A stretch of DNA of 64,000 nt from positions 1-64,000 of the forward strand of contig JAHJQK010000030.1 of the NCBI GenBank assembly GCA_018819135.1, written 5' to 3'. The notes beneath the pieces are model-generated. The model was not told the origin of the DNA. It was given only the letters and a program-made list of their open reading frames with translations, and made no database searches. This DNA is from Pseudomonadota bacterium (GTDB lineage Bacteria; Desulfobacterota; SM23-61). The translations under genes and the position numbers were made by a program. Shown here in pieces: positions 25,438 through 34,584 of the stretch. Each line of letters begins with the position of its first letter. The stretch's first letter is position 1.

Positions 25438-26179
25438 GGCTTTGCAGTTCTTTCAGCTTGCTGTATTTAGCAAAAGTATAAAAGGAATATAGACCTGCCA
25501 GCAGGAACCCCAGGTACCCCTCTAAGAACCCGGCTCGGAGGAGGTACATCTGTAGAAAGGTAAAGGGGGGACGGAAAAAGGCATCGAACCAACAATATCT
25601 TTTCCCTTGCCGGAGCATCTCTCGGGCCGCCAAAGTCGAGTAGCGATTCATCCTTTCCAGAAAATCGCTCAACGAGCTGTAGGTTCTGTGTTCGAGAGGA
25701 TGTTCCAGGAAACCAACTTTACCCTGAATCTCTACCTTCTCATGAACTTCTCTTTCCTGAAAGCGCCCCAGGCTTTTTCGAAATAATCTTAGGTTAAAAT
25801 CGGGGTACCAGCCACAGTGGCGAATCCAGCGACCAAGGAAAAAATTTTTTCGGGCAATGAAATAACCGTCGAACGCCGGATTCTTATCCAAGCTTTGCTG
25901 GATTTCCTGTCTCAATTCCGGGCTGACCCTTTCATCGGCATCCAGGCTCAAAACCCATTCGTTGCCAGTCTTTTCGATTGCGCTGTTCTTTTGTTGGGGG
26001 AATCCCTTCCATTCTTCGAGAAAAAAGCGGGCTTGAAAATCTTGGCAAACCATCTCCGTTCTATCGGTGCTGCCGCTATCCACCACTACAATCTCATCCG
26101 CCCATTTCACGCTTTCCAAACAAGCGCGAATGTTTAGCTCTTCGTTCTTCGTGATGATGGCGACCGAGACTCTTTCCAT
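25418..26179 (-). CDS. GT2 glycosyltransferase, WaaE/KdtX-like
   Basis: 253 residues with SVAIITKNEELNIRACLESVKWADEIV, VDSGSTDRTEMVC, WVLSLDADERVSPELRQEI and RLFRKSLGRFQEREVHEKVE. These match the lipopolysaccharide core beta-1,4-glucosyltransferase WaaE/KdtX group. A hydrophobic C-terminal stretch (FLEGYLGFLLAGLYSFYTFAKY) probably anchors it at the inner membrane. It is followed by the GT9 gene at 24328 and preceded by a GC-rich palindrome. Confidence 0.88.
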   Translation of the reverse strand: MERVSVAIITKNEELNIRACLESVKWADEIVVVDSGSTDRTEMVCQDFQARFFLEEWKGFPQQKNSAIEKTGNEWVLSLDADERVSPELRQEIQQSLDKNPAFDGYFIARKNFFLGRWIRHCGWYPDFNLRLFRKSLGRFQEREVHEKVEIQGKVGFLEHPLEHRTYSSLSDFLERMNRYSTLAAREMLRQGKRYCWFDAFFRPPFTFLQMYLLRAGFLEGYLGFLLAGLYSFYTFAKYSKLKELQSHEGSGF

Positions 26180-26209
26180 TTATTTATCCAAGGCATTCAC
26201 CGCAGAGCA

Positions 26210-26262
26210 CGCCCCCCCCACCCTCTCCCTCCCCCTCGGAGGGGGGAGGGTTGGGAGGGGGT
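26210..26262. repeat. GC-rich palindromic repeat
   Basis: A C-rich run (CCCCCCCACCCTCTCCCTCC) is followed by the near-complementary G-rich GGAGGGGGGAGGGTTGGGAG, giving a long imperfect hairpin between the Trm112-like gene and the GT2 gene. The left side is preceded by CACCGCAGAGCACGC, a CACAGAG-family fragment. The G-rich strand could form a quadruplex. Confidence 0.6.
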
Positions 26263-26276
26263 GAAAAGGAAGTCCT

Positions 26277-26471
26277 TTATCCTTGATCCAGAGGGATCGC
26301 TTCGTCAATCAACATGATGGGAATGTCCTCTTCAATGCGGTAGATCAACCGACAATGATGGCATACCAGCTGATTTTCCGCTTCCCGGTATTCCAATTCC
26401 CCCGTACAACCGGGATCACGAACGCATTGGGGACAAGCCAAAATGTCCAGCAGGTCTTTGCTCAACGCCAT
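26277..26471 (-). CDS. Trm112/YcaR family small zinc-ribbon protein
   Basis: 64 residues with LLDILACPQC and QLVCHHCRLIYRIEEDIPIML, the two CxxC pairs that bind zinc in the Trm112/YcaR family, and the conserved IPIML segment. A DPGCTGELEY insert between the two pairs is slightly longer than in YcaR. YcaR is often next to lipid A genes; here it sits within the LPS core cluster 9 bp downstream of a heptosyltransferase. Its function in bacteria is not well defined. Confidence 0.88.
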   Translation of the reverse strand: MALSKDLLDILACPQCVRDPGCTGELEYREAENQLVCHHCRLIYRIEEDIPIMLIDEAIPLDQG

Positions 26472-26480
26472 ATAATCCTC

Positions 26481-27629
26481 CTAATGCGGATTGCGGATTG
26501 TTGAATTCGGATTTAATTCTTGGATTATTTTATTCCGCATTCGGCCATTCGCATTCCCCAATCTCTTTTCTACTGCCTCAAGGACTTCCTCTATTGTCAG
26601 AGAGTTCATACACTCCATTGTCGGGCATTTTTTCCTAAAACAAGGACTGCAGGCTATGGCTTTCCGCAGGACCACATGACCGTTGCCGTAAGGTCCAGTC
26701 CTCCATGGTGCGGTCGGCCCGAAAAGAGCGATGAGAGGAGTTTTAACCGCCGCCGCCAGATGCATAGGGCCAGTGTCCGTTGTCAGAACAAGGTCCGAGA
26801 GATAAAAAAGCCCGGCCAATTCTATCAGGCTGGTTTGCCCGGCAAGGTTCAAAACCTTTTGAGGATATTGAGTTTGGTCATGGATTTTCTTCAGGGCTTC
26901 TCGGTCTTGCCAGCTTCCCGTTAGGACCACAGAAGCCCCTTTTTGTATCAGGGCGCTGGCCAGGGTGGCGAAGTTTTCAAGAGGCCATTGCTTCGTCGGC
27001 CATTTGGCCATGGGATGGATGACCACCCGGGGATGCGTGGAAAAATGATTCTCGATCAGCAGCTTTTTGGCTTTTTCCAGGGAATCCGCCGGAACGGAAT
27101 ATTTTAACACGAATTGATCCACGGATACCCCTAACTGGGCGATCAGGTCCAAATACCGCTCCAAGGCATGCCTTTCGATCGGAAGCGCTCTGTATCGCTC
27201 GTTGGTGAATAGATAATTTCCTTCATCGGCAATGCCCGGTGAAGGTTTAAAACCGATCTTCCGCACCCCCCGGCTCAGAAAAACAAGAAGGCCACTTTTG
27301 AGAAGACCGTGGTTGTCGATCACCCAGTCATATTTCACACTTCTCAGTTCGTTGATAAAATTCCCTATATCTTTGAGGATGTTGCTGATTTCTCGCTTCC
27401 CCCCAAGGTGCTTCTGCCAGGATTTGCGGCGGCTGACAATAACCCGATTCAAAGCCGGGTGCCCGACAAGAAGGTCGGAAGCATCTTCTTCAACAAGCCA
27501 GTCAATTTGAGCCTGGGGATATTGATTCTTTAAGGCTTCAACCATGGGAAAAGTCTGGATCACATCTCCAATGGCACTGAGTTTAATGACCAAAATTTTT
27601 TGCGGTGGGTGGCTTTTACGCACACTCAT
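26481..27629 (-). CDS. GT9 heptosyltransferase, WaaC/WaaF-like
   Basis: 382 residues from the ATG at 27629, which overlaps the gmhB stop by 4 bp; the frame extends upstream to 27893 but that part is a shadow of gmhB. KILVIKLSAIGDVIQTFPMVEAL, WVIDNHGLLKSGLL, RVVIHPMAKWPTKQWPLENF, VLTGSWQDREALKKI, VLNLAGQTSLIELAGLFYLSD and VLTTDTGPMHLAAAVKTPLIALFGPT are GT9 motifs. The IKLSAIGDVIQT lead is typical of WaaC-like (heptosyltransferase I) proteins. A third GT9 signature follows at SPCFRKKCPTMEC near the C-terminus. Confidence 0.9.
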   Translation of the reverse strand: MSVRKSHPPQKILVIKLSAIGDVIQTFPMVEALKNQYPQAQIDWLVEEDASDLLVGHPALNRVIVSRRKSWQKHLGGKREISNILKDIGNFINELRSVKYDWVIDNHGLLKSGLLVFLSRGVRKIGFKPSPGIADEGNYLFTNERYRALPIERHALERYLDLIAQLGVSVDQFVLKYSVPADSLEKAKKLLIENHFSTHPRVVIHPMAKWPTKQWPLENFATLASALIQKGASVVLTGSWQDREALKKIHDQTQYPQKVLNLAGQTSLIELAGLFYLSDLVLTTDTGPMHLAAAVKTPLIALFGPTAPWRTGPYGNGHVVLRKAIACSPCFRKKCPTMECMNSLTIEEVLEAVEKRLGNANGRMRNKIIQELNPNSTIRNPH

Positions 27630-28249
27630 TGCTTCCCCGAGTTGGAGACAATCCAGTTTACGGCTTCGAAGAGGTCGCTGGCAATAAGAGCAGGCGGCCT
27701 GGCCCAATTTTCTTTCCGCGCTAAAGCCTGTCTGCCGTGGCCCGTTAGAAGTAAAATCCCTTGCGCACCTACCCCTTGCGCGCATTCCACGTCGGAGAAA
27801 TGGTCCCCGACCATATAAGAGGCCGACAGATCCAGACCCAGATCGAAGGCTGCCTGCAGAAGAAGACCCGAAGCCGGTTTGCGGCAATTGCATACCTGCA
27901 CATAAGGGGCATTTCCTTCATTGGGATGATGGGGACAGTAATAGATCCCGTCAAGATGTGCGCCTTCCTCTCGCAATTGACGGCTTAACTCGCCGTGTAA
28001 TTCCTCCAAAAGCTCTTCGGGGAAAAAACCTCTCGCTACGCCGGACTGGTTCGTCACCACTACGACTTTAAATTCCCGATCATTAAGCAATTTTATTGCC
28101 GCAGCCGACCGGGGAATAAGGCGCAGCCGCTCAATTGAATCAATGTAACCCACTTCTTCACAGATAGTGCCGTCCCGATCAAGAAAAACAGCGATATGCC
28201 CATTGGAAGCCGGGAGTTGCGAGTTGGGAGTTGGGAGTTGCGGACTCAT
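27626..28249 (-). CDS. gmhB: D-glycero-beta-D-manno-heptose 1,7-bisphosphate 7-phosphatase GmhB
   Basis: HAD phosphatase that removes the 7-phosphate in the ADP-heptose route. FLDRDGTICEEVGY holds the DxD nucleophile; VVTNQSGVARG, the cysteine/histidine zinc loop CPHHPNEGNAPYVQVCNCRKP and VGDHFSDVECA follow in order. 207 residues, as expected. The first 17 residues (MSPQLPTPNSQLPASNG) are low-complexity and come from a tandem word repeat GGGAGTTG(C/G) at 28205-28245, so the ancestral start may be further in. Neighbours waaF and WaaC-like genes fit the heptose pathway. Confidence 0.92.
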   Translation of the reverse strand: MSPQLPTPNSQLPASNGHIAVFLDRDGTICEEVGYIDSIERLRLIPRSAAAIKLLNDREFKVVVVTNQSGVARGFFPEELLEELHGELSRQLREEGAHLDGIYYCPHHPNEGNAPYVQVCNCRKPASGLLLQAAFDLGLDLSASYMVGDHFSDVECAQGVGAQGILLLTGHGRQALARKENWARPPALIASDLFEAVNWIVSNSGKQ

Positions 28250-29304
28250 GATTGAGCACCCCAGATTGTTTTTACTCCTTCGTAGACTTCATCGACCTCT
28301 ATGAGCCCCATGCATCTTCGATCCTCAGGACATTCCGCTTTTAAACAAGGGGCGCAAGGTACGGGTTTGCGGAAAACCCGGCAATCATTACCGAGAGGAC
28401 CTGTTTTTTTTGGATTCGTAGCGCCAAAGATAGCAATCAAAGGAACTCCCAGCGCCGCGGCTACATGCATCAGCCCCGAGTCATTGGTAATGAAAAGGCG
28501 GCAACGCGCAATCAAGGCTATGGCCTGGGCCAAGGTTGTCTTTCCGGTCAGGTCGATCAAAGGTACCTGGGCCTTCTCCCGAACCTGGACAGCAATCCAT
28601 CGATCACTCCGGCTCCCAAAAATAATGATGGGTTTGGTAAGATTTCGCGCAATCCTCTCCGCCAGTTCCCCATAGCGTTCCGGGAACCATTGCTTGGCGG
28701 AACCGTAGGTGGCTCCCGGACTTATTCCAACAATCCCCTCCCTTTCTCCTATGCTTAGGGAGCTCAGCGTTCGGGCCGCTTCCTTTTGCCGCTCTTCGGA
28801 TACCTTCAGCGAAGGGATGCGGCCCCCCTCCTGGAATCCGAGGGCTCGAACCAATTCCAGGTAATAATCAACCTGATGATCGCCTTTAACCTTTTGGCTT
28901 AAAGTGACGGGGTTGGTAAGCAGGGGGGTTCTCCCGTCTGTATTGTATCCCGCCCGCCGGGGTATACCGGCCAGGAAAGAAAGCAGAGCTGCCTCGAAAG
29001 CGTTTTGAATGAGAACGGCTAAGTCAAAACGTTCTTTCTTCAATTGCCTGGCCAGCCGCCATTTTCCGCCTAATCCCTGATGGACTCCTGGGGTTTGGTA
29101 AAGAATCACCCGATCAACAGCCGTATTCCCCTGAAAAATTTCGGCGACCCACGGTTTGGCCAGGATGGCAATCTCCGCGCCGGGAAGGCTTAGCCGTAAA
29201 GAATCGATCGCCGGCAGGCTCATCACCGCATCCCCCACCCAATTGGCTGAGCGAATCAGGACCTTCTTTATATCTGGAAAGGTGATTTTCTCGGTTTTTC
29301 CCAC
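28246..29304 (-). CDS. waaF: ADP-heptose:LPS heptosyltransferase II (WaaF-like)
   Basis: 352 residues with IKKVLIRSANWVGDAVMSLPAI, a block specific to WaaF (RSANWVGDA), VILYQTPG, AVLIQNAFEAALLSFLAGIPRRAGY, GISPGATYGSAKQWFPERY, and FITNDSGLMHVAAALGVPLIAIFG. The start is GTG at 29304, placed just after GGAAGG words from a tandem repeat, which seems to supply its ribosome binding site. It overlaps gmhB by 4 bp. The ADP-heptose donor is made by GmhB and partners; no gmhA or hldE gene is seen in the window. Confidence 0.93.
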   Translation of the reverse strand: MGKTEKITFPDIKKVLIRSANWVGDAVMSLPAIDSLRLSLPGAEIAILAKPWVAEIFQGNTAVDRVILYQTPGVHQGLGGKWRLARQLKKERFDLAVLIQNAFEAALLSFLAGIPRRAGYNTDGRTPLLTNPVTLSQKVKGDHQVDYYLELVRALGFQEGGRIPSLKVSEERQKEAARTLSSLSIGEREGIVGISPGATYGSAKQWFPERYGELAERIARNLTKPIIIFGSRSDRWIAVQVREKAQVPLIDLTGKTTLAQAIALIARCRLFITNDSGLMHVAAALGVPLIAIFGATNPKKTGPLGNDCRVFRKPVPCAPCLKAECPEDRRCMGLIEVDEVYEGVKTIWGAQS

Positions 29305-29344
29305 CCTTCCATCCTTCCATCATTCCAGTATTCCATTCCTCCCG
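29303..29344. repeat. tandem GGAATGGAA/GGAAGG word repeat
   Basis: Minus-strand words GGAATGG, ATACTGGAATGATGGAAGGA and TGGAAGG follow each other in the overlap zone between lpxL and waaF. They encode the last residues of lpxL (GILE) and provide the purine-rich ribosome site of waaF. Confidence 0.5.
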
Positions 29345-30243
29345 CCTTTCATTCTCTTGGCTTGCCATGGCCGGGTCTTCCATCTCTGGTGCAACCATAA
29401 CCAGTGGTCGGGATAATCGCGCACATACCGCTCGATGATCCGGGTAAAAAGTTCCGTGTTTTTTTCCATGTCCTGATCTTTATTTCCGGTTTGAATCAAC
29501 GGGACTTCCGGTTCGAACACAACCCGGTAACTTCCATCCGCCTGTCGGATATTGAAAGTGGGGACCACGGGTGCCCCGGTTCTTAGCGCCAACAAAGCCA
29601 TTCCTATGTTGGTACAGGCCGGTTCGCCGAAAAAATTGATAAAGACGCCTTCTTGCCAGGCCATGTTTTGATCCAGAAGAACTCCTATGATTTCTCCATT
29701 TTTTAGAAGGCGCAAGAGGCGCCCCATGGACTTGTGTTTGGGGATCGTTTGATTGCCAGTCCAGGTACGCAACCGTTGCACCACCCCGTCCAAAAATCGG
29801 CTGTCCAAAGGACGAAAAATCACATTGCAGCGTTGGCGAATCACAAGGGGTATGCTTAAGGCCATCCACTCCCAATTGCCAAAGTGGGCCGTAAACAAAA
29901 GAACTCCTCTCCCCTTGGTATACGCTCGGTAAAAATTTTCTAAACCTTCAACCGTAATATGCTGCCCAATATTCTTTTCGCTTAACTTCGGGATGTAAGA
30001 AAATTCGGCCAGAACCCTCCCGAGATTCTGAAAGACCGAGCGGGCGATCTCCTCTCGTTCCTTAAAATTTTTTTCTTTGAAAGCCAGGGCTAAGTTTCTT
30101 AAGGTGATTCTGCGATGCCGCCCGTCGAGAACGTATAACAAACGGCCCAATCTTTCCAGGAACCAAATCCTTGATTGGAGCGGGATAAGGTTAATGGCCG
30201 ACAGCAGAAATTTTTGGACAAGGGATTGGCCTATTTTTTTCAC
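29320..30243 (-). CDS. lpxL: lipid A acyltransferase LpxL/HtrB-like
   Basis: 307 residues. FTAHFGNWEWMALSIPLV carries the HX4(D/E) catalytic motif HFGNWE; FRPLDSRFLDGVVQRLRTWTG, GVLLDQNMAWQEGVFINFFGEPA and the C-terminal YPDHWLWLHQRWKTRP all fit the late-acyltransferase family that transfers a fatty acid from acyl-ACP onto Kdo-lipid A or its precursor. One N-terminal hydrophobic region probably anchors it. It overlaps lpxK by 1 bp, as part of the lipid A operon. Confidence 0.9.
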   Translation of the reverse strand: MKKIGQSLVQKFLLSAINLIPLQSRIWFLERLGRLLYVLDGRHRRITLRNLALAFKEKNFKEREEIARSVFQNLGRVLAEFSYIPKLSEKNIGQHITVEGLENFYRAYTKGRGVLLFTAHFGNWEWMALSIPLVIRQRCNVIFRPLDSRFLDGVVQRLRTWTGNQTIPKHKSMGRLLRLLKNGEIIGVLLDQNMAWQEGVFINFFGEPACTNIGMALLALRTGAPVVPTFNIRQADGSYRVVFEPEVPLIQTGNKDQDMEKNTELFTRIIERYVRDYPDHWLWLHQRWKTRPWQAKRMKGGRNGILE

Positions 30244-31367
30244 TAAAAATCCGTCCGCCTGGCAAGGCTCAGCCTCGAAAACAGGAATTCTTCAAAGCGG
30301 GGCAAGTCGTTGTCCAAGAAAACATGCTGGATAGAAACTCCCCACAACGGAATGATTCCTTGCTCCAAACCTTGGCATCTCACCAGATCTTTTTCGGTTG
30401 TTACCAGCGCATCAACCCCTAAGTCCGTTGCTTTTTGATAAAGCTTTTCCCATTCTTTAGGACGGTACTGATAATGGTCGGGGAAAATGGCGAACTCGGC
30501 GATCTGAGCGTTTAAATTAAGAAGAGTTTGCCGAAATGAAAGGGGGTTGGCAATGCCGGAGAAAGCCAACACCTTCTTCCCTTTCAGGTATTCTGGTGGC
30601 AAGGGGGATTCTTTTCCCAGCATCCGAATCTCACCCGGTTCATATTCAACTTGAAAAATGGGAATTTCCTCAGGAACTTTTATCAAATTTTGCTTTAATA
30701 TTTTAATGTTATCATATTTTCTGGCCTTTGTCAAAATGATGGCATCGGCCCTGCGAAGCTGGCCTGGGAATTCCCGGAGAATACCCCGAGGGAGCAGGTA
30801 CCCATTACCGAACGGAGAAGAGGAATCGATCAAAAGGAGGTTCAAATCCCTTTTTAGAGGAAGGTGCTGAAATCCATCATCCAGAATCAGGATTTCACTC
30901 TTAAAATGCTCGATAGCATATTGGCCAGATCGCCATCTATTTTGGCCGACGATTACCGGAATCCCTCTAAGTTTTTCGGCCAGCAGGTAAGGTTCGTCAC
31001 CAGCCTGTGATGCCCCCATAAAAGTCTGTTGTCCATCGGAAACCAATCGAAAAGGTTCAGGGAAATTCCCTTTATATCCCCGGCTCAGGATGGCAACGCG
31101 AAAGTTCGTGGCTTTGAGCATCTCCCCAATTAAAATAACGAAAGGGGTCTTACCTGTACCTCCCGAGGTAATGTTTCCCACACTTACCACCTGGCAGGGA
31201 AGAGAACGGGTAGGGAAAACCTTCCTAGCATAAAGATATACCCGCAAAGAATTGCCCCACCCATAAAAAAAAGAAAGTAAGCAAAGGGGAGCGAGAATTA
31301 TTTTCCTGAGCAAACTTTCTTTCTGGGCGTAAATCAAATTGTTAAGTAATTTATTAAAATATAGCAT
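30243..31367 (-). CDS. lpxK: tetraacyldisaccharide 4'-kinase LpxK
   Basis: Phosphorylates the 4' position of lipid A disaccharide. NITSGGTGKTPFVILIGEML is the P-loop region; ILSRGYKG, DEPYLLAEKL, ILDDGFQHLPLKRDLNLLLID and ALVTTEKDLVR follow in family order. The DDGFQH block is diagnostic. N-terminal segment is hydrophobic, matching the family's membrane anchor. 374 residues, slightly longer than average. The 248-bp gap to msbA carries REP-like hairpins and no gene. Confidence 0.95.
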   Translation of the reverse strand: MLYFNKLLNNLIYAQKESLLRKIILAPLCLLSFFYGWGNSLRVYLYARKVFPTRSLPCQVVSVGNITSGGTGKTPFVILIGEMLKATNFRVAILSRGYKGNFPEPFRLVSDGQQTFMGASQAGDEPYLLAEKLRGIPVIVGQNRWRSGQYAIEHFKSEILILDDGFQHLPLKRDLNLLLIDSSSPFGNGYLLPRGILREFPGQLRRADAIILTKARKYDNIKILKQNLIKVPEEIPIFQVEYEPGEIRMLGKESPLPPEYLKGKKVLAFSGIANPLSFRQTLLNLNAQIAEFAIFPDHYQYRPKEWEKLYQKATDLGVDALVTTEKDLVRCQGLEQGIIPLWGVSIQHVFLDNDLPRFEEFLFSRLSLARRTDF

Positions 31368-31518
31368 TTATATTTTTGTAATTTTTAATATTTTTTATTA
31401 CCTCCGCTTAAACAATTCGCCAAGAAAACAATAAAACCATTCATGCTTTTAAAGCCGATTTTAACCTAGGATCTATCTCTCTAACCGGGTGCTGAACAAG
31501 TCATTTCTCGCTTTAGAA

Positions 31519-31593
31519 GGTCATCCCCGCGGAAGCAGGAATCCAGTCTTTTCAGGGTATTCTGGACTCCCGCTTGCGCGGGAGTGACAGTGG
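31519..31593. repeat. REP-type hairpin pair
   Basis: Hairpins CCCCGCGGAAGCAGG and ACTCCCGCTTGCGCGGGAGT separated by about 25 bp, arranged as an outer inverted pair (GGTCATCCCCGCGG ... GAGTGAC), in the msbA-lpxK gap. They resemble the two hairpins inside the 12.7-kb MITE-like element, but no target duplication was seen here. Confidence 0.65.
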
Positions 31594-31615
31594 TTGGGAG
31601 TCTTTCTGCAACCCG

Positions 31616-33391
31616 CTAAGACAGAATAGATCCTTTTTCATCATTTTCCACCCGCTTGGCTTTTTCCAAATCACTGTCGATGAATTGAAGCAAATAGAGT
31701 TTTCGGTATTCCCCGTCTCGCTCTAAAAGCTCTTCATGGGTTCCTTCTTCAACAATGACGCCGTTGGCAATTACGATGATACGATTCGCTTTCCTGATGG
31801 TCGAGAGACGATGGGCAATTACCAGCGTGGTACGCCCCTGCATCAGGTGTTCTAGAGCTTTCTGCACCTCAATTTCGGACTCGGAGTCCAAAGAGGAGGT
31901 TGCCTCATCCAATATTAGAATCGGAGCATTCTTAAGAAGAGCCCGAGCAATACTGATGCGTTGGCGTTCTCCACCGGAAAGCTTGACTCCTTGTTCCCCG
32001 ATTATGGTATCATACCCCTGGGGCAAATTTTGGATGAAGTTATGAGCATAGGCGGCTTCGGCAGCTTTGACAACTTCCTCAAAGGATTTACCTATTTTAC
32101 CATAGGAGACATTGTTTTTCACCGTATCGTTAAAAAGAATGGTCTGCTGGGTAACAATTCCGATCATGGACCTTAAAGACTCAACGGTTAAATCGCGGAT
32201 GTCCGCCCCATCGATAAGAATCCTTCCGGAACTGACATCATAAAACCTGGGTAACAAGTTGAGCAAAGTGGTTTTCCCGCCCCCGCTGGCTCCCACAAAA
32301 GCCACCACTTCGCCTACTTTGATCTTGAGATTAATGTCTTTTAAAACCCAATTTTCTTCATACTTGAAGGATACATCACGAAATTCGATTCCCTTCGCGA
32401 TGGAGGTAACCACCTTGGCCTCCGGTTTGTTGACGATCTCGGGGATTGTATCGAGGACGTTGAAAATTCGGGAGGCCGCCGCTAACCCTTGTTGCACCGT
32501 ATTGTTCACGTTACTCAAACGTTTTACCGGCTCATAAAGCATCAGCAAGGCTGCCAAAAAAGAAAAGAAGGTTCCGGGAGTTGCTACCCCTTTGATGACA
32601 TTGTATCCCCCATAGAAAACAATAAATGCAATGCCCAGGCCTCCGAGAAATTCCATGAGAGGATGAGAGAATGCCCGAACCCGCACCAACTTCATTAAAA
32701 TTCCGAAAAGTTTACGGTTCTCCAGGGCGAAACGTTTTCTCTCATAATCTTCCATACTAAAGGCTTTAACGATGCGGTTTCCCGCAATGGTCTCTAAAAG
32801 GATGGAAGAGATGTCTCCCATGGTAGACTGGCTTCGCGTGCTGTAGGATCTCAGTTTCCTCCCGAATTTCACGATAGGATAAACGGCCAGGGGAAAGACC
32901 ACCAGAGCCACCAGGGCCAATTTCCAGTCGCGGTAAAAAACAACGCCTACTAAACCGATGATGGTAAAAAAATCTTTTAAAAGACCGGTGACCCCCTCAG
33001 TCACGGCTCCTTGGACCATGTTCACATCATTAATAATTCGCGACATCAGGACTCCGGTCGGATTCCGGGTGAAAAAGGAGAGGGAAAGGGACTGCAGGTG
33101 GTTATAAATTTTTTCTCTGAGGTCGGCGATGATGCGCTGCCCGACATAAGACATCAAGTAAGCCTGTCCATAGTCGAACAGCCCTTTGAGGAAAAATATC
33201 CCGACGATAGCCAGAGGAATGAGTTTTAGCATCACCAGGTCCTGTTTGAAAAAAACTTCGTCTAGGACGGGTTTCACCAAGAAGGCTGAAGCCGAAGTAG
33301 CGGCGGAAACCATGAGCATGCAGACCATGGCTCCGGCCAGGCGATGCCAATATGGTTTGACAAATTGTAAAAGCCTTTTATAAAGGTTCAT
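31616..33391 (-). CDS. msbA: lipid A flippase/ABC transporter MsbA
   Basis: 591-residue half-transporter. N-terminal six-helix domain (residues 1-310) and C-terminal ATPase. Walker A GASGGGKTTLLNLLPRFY, Q-loop MIGIVTQQT, signature LSGGERQRISIARAL, Walker B ILILDEATSSLD and switch AHRLSTI. TM region with FLVKPVLDEVFFK near the N-terminus and NPTGVLMSRIIND in the intracellular loop are typical of MsbA. It flips lipid A core across the inner membrane. Sits between lpxB (upstream) and lpxK with no kdtA/waaA between them, where that gene is usually found. Confidence 0.95.
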   Translation of the reverse strand: MNLYKRLLQFVKPYWHRLAGAMVCMLMVSAATSASAFLVKPVLDEVFFKQDLVMLKLIPLAIVGIFFLKGLFDYGQAYLMSYVGQRIIADLREKIYNHLQSLSLSFFTRNPTGVLMSRIINDVNMVQGAVTEGVTGLLKDFFTIIGLVGVVFYRDWKLALVALVVFPLAVYPIVKFGRKLRSYSTRSQSTMGDISSILLETIAGNRIVKAFSMEDYERKRFALENRKLFGILMKLVRVRAFSHPLMEFLGGLGIAFIVFYGGYNVIKGVATPGTFFSFLAALLMLYEPVKRLSNVNNTVQQGLAAASRIFNVLDTIPEIVNKPEAKVVTSIAKGIEFRDVSFKYEENWVLKDINLKIKVGEVVAFVGASGGGKTTLLNLLPRFYDVSSGRILIDGADIRDLTVESLRSMIGIVTQQTILFNDTVKNNVSYGKIGKSFEEVVKAAEAAYAHNFIQNLPQGYDTIIGEQGVKLSGGERQRISIARALLKNAPILILDEATSSLDSESEIEVQKALEHLMQGRTTLVIAHRLSTIRKANRIIVIANGVIVEEGTHEELLERDGEYRKLYLLQFIDSDLEKAKRVENDEKGSILS

Positions 33392-33420
33392 TTAAATACC
33401 TAAGGCGTAAGTTGGGAGTC

Positions 33421-34584
33421 TCAACTCTCAACTCCCCTTCTTACTGCTCCTATCATTTCTAAAGCTATTTGGGCTACTCGTTCGGCTGCCCCTGGAGTGC
33501 CCAGTTTATCCCTGACCTCCGCCAGTCCTTGGAGTACCTCTTGCCGGGCGGATTCATCCTCCAAGATTTTCAGTACCTCCGCGGCGATCCGTTCCCCCTT
33601 AGCCTCATGCTGAAGAAGCTCAGGTACCACCCTTCTCCCGGCAACAATATTTACCAGGCCAATCCAATTCGTTTTGACTAATATCTTCCCTATCCAATAG
33701 CTCAGGGAAGACACGCGGTAAAGGATAACCATGGGCTTGCCGAGGATAGCGGTTTCCAGGGTGGCAGTTCCAGAGGCCACGATGACCAAGTCGGCAGCCT
33801 TGATAGCTTGGTAGGTTTGTCCCTGGACAATGGTGACGGAAAGATCTGCAGACTTTAAAAACTCCTTCACCTCCTGTACGTTTAAAGAGGGGGCAACAGC
33901 CAGAATAAACCTGGCTCCTGCTTTATTTTCCCTGATGATTTCAGCGGCCCGGATCAAGCTGGGCAGTAAGGAGTTAACCTCTTTTACCCGGCTTCCAGGA
34001 AGCAGGGCAATGAGCGGGTCTCCTCTCCATTCCTCTGTATGGGGGGGAGCAATTTCGGGTTGATTTACATTCAATACATCCAGGAGAGGATGACCGACAA
34101 ACTCCACCTCCAAGCCGGCTTGGCGGAAAATGGCTACCTCGAATGGTAAGATCACGGCCATTTTATCAACCCGCTTGGCGATTTTTTGTACCCGACCAGA
34201 ACGCCATGCCCAAACTTGCGGGCTGATGTAGTAAAGAACGGGTACCCCTACGCCTCGAGCCACCCGAGCCAGCATTAAATTGAAATCCGGAAAATCGATT
34301 AAAATTAAAAGAGAAAGGGGGGTTGTTTTGATAAATTGCTTTAATTGCCAATAACCCTTGAGCAGGTTCCCAATTTGCCCAAAAACCTCAGTAATGCCCA
34401 CTACGGCCAACTGGGACGAATCGATGATTAATTCGGCCCCGGCTTGGCGCATGTTTCCGCTCCCGACTCCATACACCTGAACATCTGAACTCAAGCGTAA
34501 AAGGGCCCTTACCACCCCGGAACCGTGAAGGTCTCCGGAAGCCTCACCGGCGATGATCAGGATCTTTTTCTTTTCAGGACTCAA
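33421..34584 (-). CDS. lpxB: lipid-A-disaccharide synthase LpxB
   Basis: 387 residues from TTG at 34584, which overlaps the upstream stop as TTGA and puts the family start KKILIIAGEASGDLHG next to the N-terminus; the longer ATG at 34620 would add 12 unlikely residues. LIDFPDFNLMLARVARG, YYISPQVWAWRSGRVQKIAKRVDKMAVILPFE and the GSR-V-E block ALLPGSRVKEVNSLLP are diagnostic. KPMVILYRVSSLSYWIGKILVKT is near the C-terminus. Joins two acylated glucosamine units, coming from LpxA/LpxD/LpxI products encoded upstream. Confidence 0.94.
   Translation of the reverse strand: MSPEKKKILIIAGEASGDLHGSGVVRALLRLSSDVQVYGVGSGNMRQAGAELIIDSSQLAVVGITEVFGQIGNLLKGYWQLKQFIKTTPLSLLILIDFPDFNLMLARVARGVGVPVLYYISPQVWAWRSGRVQKIAKRVDKMAVILPFEVAIFRQAGLEVEFVGHPLLDVLNVNQPEIAPPHTEEWRGDPLIALLPGSRVKEVNSLLPSLIRAAEIIRENKAGARFILAVAPSLNVQEVKEFLKSADLSVTIVQGQTYQAIKAADLVIVASGTATLETAILGKPMVILYRVSSLSYWIGKILVKTNWIGLVNIVAGRRVVPELLQHEAKGERIAAEVLKILEDESARQEVLQGLAEVRDKLGTPGAAERVAQIALEMIGAVRRGVES

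Noticed and set aside
27630-27893. N-terminal extension of the GT9 frame at 26481-27629
   Set aside because: Shadow of gmhB; the GT9 domain begins right after the ATG at 27629.
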